A stretch of DNA of 35,997 bases, taken from assembly GCA_964448085.1 (NCBI GenBank), contig CAYUUX010000008.1, positions 1 through 35,997 of the forward strand. Reading direction: 5' to 3'. The notes under the pieces were generated by a model. It did not search any database and was not told the DNA's origin. It saw only the letters and a list, made by a program, of their open reading frames with translations. The position numbers were made by a program, and so were the translations under genes. The stretch is from CAIJMI01 sp964448085. Lineage in GTDB: Bacteria; Patescibacteriota; Microgenomatia; UBA10105; UBA927. Positions 17,319 to 24,892 of the stretch are shown here, piece by piece (the first letter of the stretch is position 1; each line of letters opens with the position of its first letter).

Positions 17319-17918
17319 GTGACGAAAAATGAAGAACTATCGATATTTCACAAAACAGACAAGAAAATCTTTCATTTGTTGAAACAATACCCGGTTACAA
17401 TTAAGCAATCAAACAATTATTTTGTAAGCCTCTGTGAATCAATTGTATGTCAACAGCTTTCGGGAAAAGCCGCTGCGGCCATATGGAAAAGATTCCAAAC
17501 AATTGTTGGCGTGCACAATATTACTCCCGAGTATATCGTTACGCTCGATGATCTATTTATTAAAACTTCGGGAATCTCAGGGTCAAAAGCGCGCTACGTG
17601 AAAAATATCGCGTCAGCCTTTCTTTCAAAAAGTGTGACCCCGAAAAAGTTTCGCACAATGGAAGATGAATCAATCATTGAACAGTTGGTGCAGATAAAAG
17701 GCATCGGCCGATGGACGGCAGAGATGTTTCTTATGTTCTCTATGGGAAGAGACGATGTGTTTTCCTGTCAGGATTTGGGATTGCGCAAAGGAGTGCAGAA
17801 AATACTGGGTATGAAAATGCTTCCAAGTCAACAGACTATGATTCGGATCAGTAAAAAATGGTCCCCATATCGTACATACGCTGCTTTAGTTCTCTGGAAA
17901 AGTTTAGACAATGTATAA
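17319..17918 (+). CDS. AlkA-like DNA-3-methyladenine glycosylase (HhH-GPD)
   Basis: A 199-residue HhH-GPD base-excision repair enzyme. CQQLSGKAA (residues 44-52) is typical of the family. The helix-hairpin-helix is LVQIKGIGRWTAEMFLMF (123-140), and the catalytic Asp is D152 in QDLGLRKG. Family enzymes remove alkylated purines by cleaving the N-glycosidic bond. It lacks the N-terminal regulatory domain found in E. coli AlkA, as is usual in short versions. The GTG start at 17319 follows a TACAAT box by six bases with no ribosome site. Its stop overlaps the -10 box of the next gene. Confidence 0.9.
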   Translation: MTKNEELSIFHKTDKKIFHLLKQYPVTIKQSNNYFVSLCESIVCQQLSGKAAAAIWKRFQTIVGVHNITPEYIVTLDDLFIKTSGISGSKARYVKNIASAFLSKSVTPKKFRTMEDESIIEQLVQIKGIGRWTAEMFLMFSMGRDDVFSCQDLGLRKGVQKILGMKMLPSQQTMIRISKKWSPYRTYAALVLWKSLDNV

Positions 17919-17919
17919 T
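17914..17919 (+). promoter_or_regulatory. -10 box for the RecB/Cas4-type nuclease gene
   Basis: A perfect TATAAT overlapping the stop codon of the AlkA-like gene and ending six bases before ATG 17926. It predicts a leaderless transcript starting at the ATG. No convincing -35 box. Confidence 0.45.
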
Positions 17920-17925
17920 GAACGT

Positions 17926-18750
17926 ATGAAAGACAAGTATTCTGCAACGTGGTTGTCGCATTCCTCAATTACCGATTATCTGAAATGTCCGCGCGCATAT
18001 TATCTGAAAAATATCTACCGGGATCCAAAAAATAACCACAAGGTGACGATCATGCAACCGTCTCTTGCATTGGGGCAAACGGTGCATACGGTTATTGAAT
18101 CACTTTCTATTTTGCCAATTGAAGAACGGTTACAGGAGTCGCTCTTACGTAAATTTGAAAAAGCCTGGATGGACGTATCTGGAAAAAAAGGAGGATTTTC
18201 AACGAATGAAGAGGAAGAGAAATACAAAACGCGTGGGAGGGATATGATGGAGCGGATTATGAAAAATCCCGGTCCCATTGCAAAAAAAGCGATTAAGATA
18301 CGTCAGGAGCTTCCATATTTCTGGCTTTCTGAAGAGCAGAACATTATTCTCTGCGGAAAACTTGACTGGTTGGAATACATGGAGGAAGTCGACAGCATCC
18401 GTATTATAGATTTTAAGACTGGGAAATTTGACGAGGATCCGGATTCATTGCAGTTGCCAATTTACACGCTTCTGGCAACTCATTGCCAGTCAAAAAAAGT
18501 GTATGGTGCGCAATATTGGTATTTGAATCGTGATATGGAACCCGTTGATGTCGTGTTACCGAGTGTTGAGGATGCAATGAAACGCCTCATGGAAATTGCA
18601 CGAACAATAACGCTTGCACGAAAACTCGGTCGTTTCGTGTGTTCCCATAAAGACGGTTGTGCGGCATGTCGTCCGTATGAATTGATCGTATCGGAAAAAG
18701 CGCAATTTATCGGTGTGGGTGGATATAATCAAGATATCTATATTTTATAA
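17926..18750 (+). CDS. PD-(D/E)XK nuclease, Cas4/RecB-like, with Fe-S cysteines
   Basis: A 274-residue PD-(D/E)XK protein. The order of motifs is LKCPRAYYL (C21), GQTVHTVIE (H54), CGKLDWLE (D147), IIDFKTGK (D162, K164), LQLPIYTLL (Q176) and a C-terminal cysteine group C239, C245, C248. The one-plus-three cysteine layout is the 4Fe-4S pattern of Cas4 and AddB nucleases. Such enzymes cut single-stranded DNA ends. No CRISPR array or cas genes are near, so a DNA repair role is more likely, which fits the AlkA-like gene next to it. ATG 17926 is chosen over the in-frame ATG 17911 because the latter lies inside the AlkA gene and upstream of the -10 box. Confidence 0.85.
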   Translation: MKDKYSATWLSHSSITDYLKCPRAYYLKNIYRDPKNNHKVTIMQPSLALGQTVHTVIESLSILPIEERLQESLLRKFEKAWMDVSGKKGGFSTNEEEEKYKTRGRDMMERIMKNPGPIAKKAIKIRQELPYFWLSEEQNIILCGKLDWLEYMEEVDSIRIIDFKTGKFDEDPDSLQLPIYTLLATHCQSKKVYGAQYWYLNRDMEPVDVVLPSVEDAMKRLMEIARTITLARKLGRFVCSHKDGCAACRPYELIVSEKAQFIGVGGYNQDIYIL

Positions 18751-18763
18751 AAAAGGAGGATCT

Positions 18764-19171
18764 ATGCCACCAGAAGCAACATGGAAAGCATGGTATGACG
18801 GATTAATAAAGCCATCGTGGACCCCGCCAGGAAGTACTATCGGGATTATTTGGTCGATTCTCTATCCGATGATTGTGTTTTCCTTTGCATATGTCGTGAT
18901 ACAGACGGTGAAAGGAAAATTATCGTTGATACTATGCGGTGTATTTTTAGTGAATCTTATTGCGAATCTGGCATTTTCTCCGATTCTGTTTGGTATGAAA
19001 AATATACCCCTGGCAACTGCAGATATTCTGATCGTGTGGTCAACTATTGTTGCACAATTTTTCCTCATGGTACCACACGCAAAAGGAATAGCATTGTTGC
19101 AGATTCCGTATTTCTTGTGGGTAAGCATTGCATCAGTTATTCAACTCTCAGTCTTTTTTGCTAACAGATAA
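18764..19171 (+). CDS. TspO/MBR family membrane protein
   Basis: A 135-residue protein with about five membrane helices. The N-terminal WYDGLIKPSWTPPGSTIGIIWSILYPMI is the TspO signature, and NLIANLAFSPILFG matches the family's third-helix region. TspO proteins bind porphyrins and other hydrophobic ligands and are linked to stress and tetrapyrrole handling; the role in this organism is unknown. The strong AAAGGAGGA before ATG 18764 fixes the start, although the frame is open further upstream inside the nuclease gene. It sits 13 bases after the nuclease and is probably co-transcribed with it. Confidence 0.87.
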   Translation: MPPEATWKAWYDGLIKPSWTPPGSTIGIIWSILYPMIVFSFAYVVIQTVKGKLSLILCGVFLVNLIANLAFSPILFGMKNIPLATADILIVWSTIVAQFFLMVPHAKGIALLQIPYFLWVSIASVIQLSVFFANR

Positions 19172-19199
19172 GTGACATTTACTGAGATTTGTGTACAAT
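19172..19199 (+). promoter_or_regulatory. Promoter for the DUF2130 gene
   Basis: GTGACA (19172-19177), a 16-base spacer and TACAAT (19194-19199). The ATG at 19209 is nine bases further on, so the UTR would be about three bases. No Shine-Dalgarno is present. Confidence 0.55.
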
Positions 19200-19208
19200 A
19201 GTCGCACT

Positions 19209-20348
19209 ATGCTGACGACTATTACATGTCCCCATTGCAAGAAGACAGTTGAGATTTCCCATGCGCTTGAAGAGGAACTCCGCCAAGCTGTGGAAAAAGA
19301 TGTAAAGAATAAATCACAAGAAGAGATGGCAAAACTCGAAGAACGTATCATGGAAAAGGCAAAAGAAAAATATGCATTGGGAGCAAAAGAAAAGGAGATA
19401 GAGTTGGAAGAAAATAAGAAAGCAAATAAAGAATTGCGGGAAGAATTAGCCGCATTGATGAAACAACTGCGGGAGGAAAAAACCGCCAGGGAGAATGCGG
19501 AAGTTGTAATGCAAAAGAGATTGCTCGAGGAACAAGAAAAAATTCGAACAAAAGCAAAGGAAGAGGAATCGGAAAAACAAAGGCTCGTTTTAAAGGAGCG
19601 GGATGCAAGACTGGAAAGCATGCAAAAAACGATCGAGGAATTGCAGCGTAAAGGAAGCGTAGGGTCACAACAACTGCAAGGTGAAGTCCAAGAGCTGGAT
19701 TTAGAGGATACATTGCGTGCAACATTCCCCCAGGACGTGATCGAACCAATTGGAAAAGGCGTGCTCGGTGCCGATATACGACACATGGTAAAAAGTCCCA
19801 TGGGTATGGATTGCGGGATAATTTTGTGGGAATCAAAACGCACGAAAGCATGGTCAGACGGATGGATTGGAAAGCTCAAAGATGATTTATTACATGACAA
19901 AGCACATGTCCCCGCAATCGTTTCCGAAGCACTCCCCGATGAAGCAAAATCTGGTATGGGGTTTAAAGAAGGGGTATGGATTGCAAGTCCCAAACTGGCT
20001 GTTCCGTTAGCTGCGTTACTTCGTAAGTCTTTGTTGGACGCAGCAAAACAGAAAAAGATAGCAAGTGCGCAACAAACAAAAGCGGAAGAGCTTTATGGAT
20101 TTGTGACAAGTCACGAATTTCAGCATCAAATGGAATCGATGATAGAAACATATCAGGATATGCAACGGGAAATTCAAAAGGAGCGTGTTTCATTTGAACG
20201 GAGTTGGAAGCTTCGGGAGATGCAAGTACAAAAATTGCTTACTGGTGTTGCAGGGTTGTATGGAAGTATGCAGGGGATCGCAGGGCCGGCACTGTCTCCA
20301 ATAAGAAGTCTTGAATTGCCAGATGGTGGAGAATCGGTTGCGCGATAA
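19209..20348 (+). CDS. DUF2130 family protein with coiled coil
   Basis: A 379-residue soluble protein. It begins with a single CPHC knuckle (C7, C10), continues with a long Glu/Lys-rich coiled coil (about residues 18-150), and ends in a conserved domain (about 165-370) with GVLGADIRHMV, CGIILWESKRTKAWSDGWIGKLKDD and GLYGSMQGIAG. That arrangement is the DUF2130 family. The D189 / E208-x-K210 layout resembles a PD-(D/E)XK nuclease core, so DNA cleavage is a reasonable guess, but no activity is established that I know of. ATG 19209 is chosen by its nearby promoter; the open frame to 19191 lies across the -10 box. Confidence 0.88.
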   Translation: MLTTITCPHCKKTVEISHALEEELRQAVEKDVKNKSQEEMAKLEERIMEKAKEKYALGAKEKEIELEENKKANKELREELAALMKQLREEKTARENAEVVMQKRLLEEQEKIRTKAKEEESEKQRLVLKERDARLESMQKTIEELQRKGSVGSQQLQGEVQELDLEDTLRATFPQDVIEPIGKGVLGADIRHMVKSPMGMDCGIILWESKRTKAWSDGWIGKLKDDLLHDKAHVPAIVSEALPDEAKSGMGFKEGVWIASPKLAVPLAALLRKSLLDAAKQKKIASAQQTKAEELYGFVTSHEFQHQMESMIETYQDMQREIQKERVSFERSWKLREMQVQKLLTGVAGLYGSMQGIAGPALSPIRSLELPDGGESVAR

Positions 20349-20403
20349 TGTGAGTCGAGGTAGGATAAAGGAGGTAATGATTATCATTTGAAAGGAATTG
20401 ATT

Positions 20404-21021
20404 ATGACTAAGAAAGTTGCGTCAAAGGAAATGGAAGTAACCGAATCAACAACGAAAAAGTCTAAACCGCTTCCCCTTATTGCAAAAATTGCGATCGGCT
20501 GTGTTGGCATACTTGTACTTTTTGGCATTATTCTTGGCGTTGCCGGAAACGTTCTTTTTTCGAAAATTGGCCTTAATTTTATGAAAAAAGGATTTGAATC
20601 GAAAACAGGAGTGACACTGGATGCTGAAGGGAAAAGTATGACGATTAAGGATAGTAAGACGGGAGCAGAAATTAATGTAGGAGAAGGGAAAATTCCAGCG
20701 GGATTCCCATCCGATTTTCCTATCTATTCAGGAGCAAAAATTGAAGGAAATATATCCGGAGCCGAAAATAATGCAGGGAAAGGTTTTTGGCTTATTTTGT
20801 CAACAAGCGATGCTTCCGACAAAGTTATAACCTATTATGAATCCAATTTACCGAAAAACGGGTGGGGCATCGGCGAGACGATGAATATTGCCGACTCGTC
20901 GTCAATGACCGTTTCTAAAGGAAGTCTAACGGGAAGCGTCATAATCGGAAGTGACAAAGAAAAAGGGACAAGTATTATTATTACGCTTCAGCCGAAAGAA
21001 GAAGCTGAGACAAACGAATAA
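20404..21021 (+). CDS. Membrane-anchored hypothetical protein
   Basis: A 205-residue protein with a short Lys-rich cytoplasmic start, one membrane helix (about residues 24-48) and an extracytoplasmic domain. The domain contains IPAGFPSDFPIYSGAKI and, later, YYESNLPKNGWGIGE. The 'PxDFPIYxGAK ... YYxxxLxxxGW' pattern recurs in uncharacterised bacterial envelope proteins. AAAGGA seven bases before ATG 20404 sets the start. It is followed by two more envelope genes on the same strand and is likely the first of an operon with them. Confidence 0.75.
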   Translation: MTKKVASKEMEVTESTTKKSKPLPLIAKIAIGCVGILVLFGIILGVAGNVLFSKIGLNFMKKGFESKTGVTLDAEGKSMTIKDSKTGAEINVGEGKIPAGFPSDFPIYSGAKIEGNISGAENNAGKGFWLILSTSDASDKVITYYESNLPKNGWGIGETMNIADSSSMTVSKGSLTGSVIIGSDKEKGTSIIITLQPKEEAETNE

Positions 21022-21047
21022 AAATCCTTGTCAGAAGTGGAGGGTAT

Positions 21048-21506
21048 ATGGGGAACAGGATCGTTCTTGCCATTCTATTTAGTGCTCTCCTTATTTGCGT
21101 GACTATTTACTATACCGGAAGCCGATCGGAAAGAACTCCAGCTATTGGATCGGAAGGAGCAAATCAGATTTCAGCGGGAGAAACCATTCAGGCGACACCT
21201 ACACCAACAGTAGATGATTTGGCTGTACTGACAAAACGTATTTCGGAAAAAAGCGGGATACCTCTTGATAATATTCAGATCACAATCAGTAAACGCATTG
21301 GTACATATGCCCGCGGAGGAGTTGTTGAAAAAACAAGTCAGGTTGGCGGAGCAGCATGGTGGGCAGCGTTTGCTGATGGAACATGGACGGTTGTGCATAT
21401 AGGACAAGATTATCCAAACTGTACATCGCTCGTGGGATATTCTTTCCCAAAAGAGTTGCTTGACGGGTGTTGGGATGATGAGACAAACAGTGTGAAAACA
21501 TTATAA
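21048..21506 (+). CDS. Anchored extracytoplasmic hypothetical protein
   Basis: A 152-residue protein with an N-terminal hydrophobic helix (residues 5-23), a low-complexity linker rich in Gly, Thr and Pro, and a small domain from about residue 55. The domain has GGAAWWAAFADGTWTVVHIGQDYPNC and YSFPKELLDGCWD, with two cysteines that could form a disulfide. I do not recognise a named family. GGAGGG precedes ATG 21048. Its stop overlaps the start of the CapA-like gene by one base (TAATG), which implies translational coupling. Confidence 0.75.
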   Translation: MGNRIVLAILFSALLICVTIYYTGSRSERTPAIGSEGANQISAGETIQATPTPTVDDLAVLTKRISEKSGIPLDNIQITISKRIGTYARGGVVEKTSQVGGAAWWAAFADGTWTVVHIGQDYPNCTSLVGYSFPKELLDGCWDDETNSVKTL

Positions 21507-22594
21507 TGTTGATCCTTCAAAAGGTGGCGAAGTGGTTTTTCTTCATAGGTATTGCCGTTGGCGTCGTCGTAGTATGGAACATCATTATTCATCCCCAACG
21601 AGAGATTGTATATTCGCCAGTGAACGAGGAAAATACAATAAACACTCCCGTGACAAGCGAGCCTCCCGCAATAACTACGAATGTGATTTTTGCCAAAGAT
21701 CATACGTGGACCGCAACGCTTTCAGCAAAGTTATTATGGACGCTGGTTGCAACGGGGGATATCATTCCCGCAAGATCCGTAAATGAACAAACGGTGAAAA
21801 AAAATGATTTCGTTTGGGCTTGGAGGAATATCCGTTCCTACCTCAAAGAGGCGGATATTGCATTTATCAATTTAGAATCGCCTTTACTTTCCGATTGTCC
21901 AGTTATCAATACGGGGTTTGTTTTCTGTGGAGACAGGCGACATGTTGAAGGTATGCAACAAAGCGGTGTGGACGTTGTGTCTTTTGCTAATAATCATATG
22001 GGAAATTATGGATTAAAAGGGATTGAGGAAACAAAGAACATCCTACAAGAATATGGTATACGTACGACAGGAGACACGAATCAACCAGCAATCATGACGG
22101 CAAAAGATATTCGTATAGCGTTTTTGGCATATAACGATGTTGGATATGAAGAATCAGGTATTGCTTGGGCAAACGAAGCGGATATTGCAGAGGATATTCA
22201 AAAAGCCCGTAAAAACGCGGATGTTATTATTGTGGGAATGAGTTGGGGTATAGAATACACAAGTACCCCTTCAGAAAGACAGCGTCTGTTGGCTCATCAC
22301 GTGATTGATGCCGGCGCGGATCTTATTATTGGGAATCATCCACACTGGATACAGCCATTTGAATTTTATAAAGGAAAAATGATTATGTATGCACATGGGA
22401 ATACGATATTTGATCAAATGTGGAGCGAAGAAACAAAAATTGGCGTTATTGGGCGGTACACGTTTTATAAAGAGCGATTAATTGATGTGGAATTTATCCC
22501 AACATATATCCGTGATTATGGACAGCCTGAAGTCCTTACTAGCAACAGGCGTCAAGCGGTACTTGATCATCTGGCGCGCATAAGTGTGCAATAA
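21506..22594 (+). CDS. CapA-like (poly-gamma-glutamate capsule) metallophosphatase-fold protein
   Basis: A 362-residue protein with an N-terminal membrane anchor (about residues 8-28) and a CapA/PGA_cap domain. The motifs run in order: ATGDIIPAR (D85), INLESPLL (E124), SFANNHMGNYG (H164), MSWGIEY and GNHPHWIQPFE (H278, H280). CapA proteins belong to the calcineurin-like metallophosphatase fold and are tied to export or synthesis of anionic polymers, but many homologues stand alone and have no proven role. The usual HWG motif reads SWG here, so one expected metal-site His is replaced by Ser. No capBC genes are nearby. fusA follows with its own promoter. Confidence 0.88.
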   Translation: MLILQKVAKWFFFIGIAVGVVVVWNIIIHPQREIVYSPVNEENTINTPVTSEPPAITTNVIFAKDHTWTATLSAKLLWTLVATGDIIPARSVNEQTVKKNDFVWAWRNIRSYLKEADIAFINLESPLLSDCPVINTGFVFCGDRRHVEGMQQSGVDVVSFANNHMGNYGLKGIEETKNILQEYGIRTTGDTNQPAIMTAKDIRIAFLAYNDVGYEESGIAWANEADIAEDIQKARKNADVIIVGMSWGIEYTSTPSERQRLLAHHVIDAGADLIIGNHPHWIQPFEFYKGKMIMYAHGNTIFDQMWSEETKIGVIGRYTFYKERLIDVEFIPTYIRDYGQPEVLTSNRRQAVLDHLARISVQ

Positions 22595-22623
22595 TGCCTA
22601 GTATAAATAAGTTCCGTTCATTA

Positions 22624-22652
22624 TAGACATCACTCATGTTTTTTTGTACAAT
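22624..22652 (+). promoter_or_regulatory. Promoter for fusA
   Basis: TAGACA (22624-22629), a 17-base spacer and TACAAT (22647-22652). The predicted start near 22659 leaves a leader of about 55 bases before fusA. Confidence 0.65.
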
Positions 22653-22669
22653 AGTCCTTGTTAAAGCAT

Positions 22670-22696
22670 GAACTGCTTTGTGAAGGCAGTTCTTTT
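22670..22696 (+). terminator. Terminator-like leader hairpin before fusA
   Basis: Arms 22670-22679 and 22683-22692 pair over ten positions (one T-G) around a three-base GTG loop, followed by TTTT. It lies between the fusA promoter and start codon, so it would act as an attenuator. The layout matches the rpoB leader. Confidence 0.55.
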
Positions 22697-22713
22697 CATT
22701 TATAAAGACATAT

Positions 22714-24816
22714 ATGGCTACACCGAATGTAACTTTGACTGAAAAACGCGATGTTCCTTTGGATAAGGTAAGGAATATTGGAATCATTGCGCATATTGAC
22801 GCTGGAAAAACAACTACAACGGAGCGCATTTTATATTACACGGGCAGAAGCTATAAAATCGGCGATATCGATGAAGGAACGACGGTCATGGATTGGATGG
22901 AGCAGGAGCGAGAACGCGGTATCACAATCGTATCAGCGGCAACGACAGCTTTTTGGGACGGATATCGTTTCAACATTATCGATACACCTGGGCACGTTGA
23001 CTTTACCGCTGAAGTGGAACGATCGCTTCGCGTTTTGGATGGAGGAATTACGGTTCTTGACGGAGAAGAAGGCGTGCAATCCCAATCGGAAACCGTGTGG
23101 AGACAGGCCGACAAATATAAAGTGCCGCGCATCTGTTTTGTGAACAAAATGGACAAACTCGGCGCTGACCTGGATAATACTGTCGCTTCTATAGAAGATC
23201 GCCTAGGTGCACGAACAGCAGTCATGGTTGTTCCCATCGGAAGAGAGAATACGTATAAAGGGAACGTTGATCTTTTAACGAGAAAGTCAATCATTTGGCA
23301 CAGTGACGATTTGGGTGCAACATTCGATATCGGAGAAGTTCCCGAAGATTTGAAAACGATCGTCGAAGAACGAAGACATTTGCTGGTTGAACGCATTTCA
23401 GAAACAGATGATGAGCTTATCGAAAAATTCCTTAATGGGGATGAGCCGACTGTTGAAGAACTCAAAAAAGCGCTTCGGAAAGCAGTGATTGGATATAAAC
23501 TCGTACCCGTATATGCAGGAACATCGCTTCGCAATAAAGGGGTGCAGCCGCTTCTGGATGCGGTTGTCGATTATTTACCTTCGCCGTTGGACTTGCCCGA
23601 TGTAGAAGGGATAGATCCGAGAACGCAAGAAAAAGTAATTCGAAAGCGCGTTGTGAGCGATAAATTCACAGGACTTGCATTCAAAATTCAGATTGATCCA
23701 CATGTGGGAAAACTTACGTATGTACGTATATATTCAGGAAAAATTGAATCCGGTTCGTATGCGTACAATTCAAGCAAAGGAGTAAAGGAGCGTATCGGGC
23801 GTTTACTCCTGATGCACGCAAATCAACGTGAAGAAATAAAAGAAGCATTTGCCGGAGAAATCGTGGCCGTTGTCGGTTTCAAAGATACGATTACCGGTGA
23901 TACCATAGCAGATGAAAATCAGCCAATCGTTTTGGAACAGATTACATTCCCAGATCCGGTTATTTCCCTTGCGATTGAACCAAAAACGAAAAATGACCAA
24001 GAAAAAATGGCATATGCTCTCCAACGGCTTGCCGAAGAAGATCCGACGTTTAAGGTGAAATCAAATATCGAGACCAACCAAACGATCATTTGGGGAATGG
24101 GTGAGTTGCATTTGGATGTTTTGGTGGACCGGATGAAAAGGGAATTTAAGGTAGAAGCAAATGTCGGTGCTCCGCAGGTTGCATACAAGGAAACGATTAC
24201 CAAAACTGCCGAGGCGGAAGGAAAATACATTAAGCAAACCGGCGGTCACGGTCAATATGGACATTGTTGGCTTCGAATCACGCCAAAGACTCGAGGGGAA
24301 GGTTTCGAATTTATTGATGAAATCAAGGGAGGGGCTATTCCCCGTGAATTTATCAAACCGGTGGAAAAAGGTGTTGTGGAGGCTATGGAAAACGGTTGTA
24401 TTGCAGGGTACCCCCTTGTTGATATGTCAGTGGCCTTATATGACGGGACATATCATGATGTGGACTCTTCCGAGCTTTCCTTTAAGATTGCAGGAAGTAT
24501 GGCGCTTCAGGCTGCCGTGAAGTTGGCGGGTCCGACGATATTGGAGCCTATCATGAAGGTAGAAGTTTCAACACCTGACGAATATATGGGAGACGTGATC
24601 GGTGATCTTTCCGCAAAACGTGCGCAGATTGTCGGTACTCAAAAACGAGGCAATACCACCATTATTTTGGCAAGCGTTCCGCTTGCGGAATTGTCTGGAT
24701 ACGCAACGACCCTTCGCAGCCTTTCAAAGGGGAGGGCGTCCTATTACATGGAGCCCAGTCATTACGAAGAAGTGCCGAAAAATATCCAGGAAAAGATCAT
24801 TGCCAAAAAAGCATAA
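22714..24816 (+). CDS. fusA: Elongation factor G
   Basis: A 700-residue translational GTPase that drives ribosomal translocation. The P-loop is AHIDAGKTTTTE, switch I holds RGITIVSAATT, switch II is DTPGHVDFT, and NKMDKLGAD supplies the base-recognition motif. Domain II-V segments are intact (GHGQYGHCWLRI, GMGELHLDVLVDRM, ARAQ-like AKRAQIVGTQ). Length is normal for EF-G. In most bacteria it follows rpsG; here it is 10 kb away and has its own promoter and leader. tuf follows after 76 bases with a further promoter at the end of fusA. Confidence 0.98.
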   Translation: MATPNVTLTEKRDVPLDKVRNIGIIAHIDAGKTTTTERILYYTGRSYKIGDIDEGTTVMDWMEQERERGITIVSAATTAFWDGYRFNIIDTPGHVDFTAEVERSLRVLDGGITVLDGEEGVQSQSETVWRQADKYKVPRICFVNKMDKLGADLDNTVASIEDRLGARTAVMVVPIGRENTYKGNVDLLTRKSIIWHSDDLGATFDIGEVPEDLKTIVEERRHLLVERISETDDELIEKFLNGDEPTVEELKKALRKAVIGYKLVPVYAGTSLRNKGVQPLLDAVVDYLPSPLDLPDVEGIDPRTQEKVIRKRVVSDKFTGLAFKIQIDPHVGKLTYVRIYSGKIESGSYAYNSSKGVKERIGRLLLMHANQREEIKEAFAGEIVAVVGFKDTITGDTIADENQPIVLEQITFPDPVISLAIEPKTKNDQEKMAYALQRLAEEDPTFKVKSNIETNQTIIWGMGELHLDVLVDRMKREFKVEANVGAPQVAYKETITKTAEAEGKYIKQTGGHGQYGHCWLRITPKTRGEGFEFIDEIKGGAIPREFIKPVEKGVVEAMENGCIAGYPLVDMSVALYDGTYHDVDSSELSFKIAGSMALQAAVKLAGPTILEPIMKVEVSTPDEYMGDVIGDLSAKRAQIVGTQKRGNTTIILASVPLAELSGYATTLRSLSKGRASYYMEPSHYEEVPKNIQEKIIAKKA

Positions 24817-24829
24817 ATTGTGTTACAAT
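24800..24829 (+). promoter_or_regulatory. Promoter for tuf
   Basis: TTGCCA (24800-24805), an 18-base spacer and an extended -10 (TGT then TACAAT at 24824-24829). It overlaps the end of fusA and would start transcription near 24836. The strong AAGGAGGAG before tuf (24882-24890) is separate. Confidence 0.6.
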
Positions 24830-24892
24830 CACATTCGCTTGAACAATAAGCAACGTTTTTTTATTGGTAAAGTAATAATTTAAGGAGGAGCC

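Noticed and set aside
17926..18750. Cas4 as part of a CRISPR system
   Set aside because: No array, cas1, cas2 or effector gene is present in the window; stand-alone Cas4-like nucleases are common.
19148..19993. 281-codon open frame on the minus strand
   Set aside because: It is antisense to the DUF2130 gene and is Ser/Phe-rich low-complexity, the expected mirror of a Glu/Lys-rich coiled coil.
21506..22594. Capsule (poly-gamma-glutamate) biosynthesis locus
   Set aside because: Only a CapA-like gene is present, without capB, capC or capE, so a capsule pathway is not supported.
12577..22594. Genomic island or prophage inserted in the str operon
   Set aside because: No integrase, transposase, att-like direct repeats or phage genes were seen; gene types are ordinary housekeeping and envelope functions.
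22851..23534. 227-codon minus-strand frame inside fusA
   Set aside because: Antisense shadow of the conserved EF-G GTPase domain.
24831..24892. Possible attenuator in the tuf leader
   Set aside because: The best stem next to the T-run has only four pairs (24837-24840 with 24848-24851), too weak to call.
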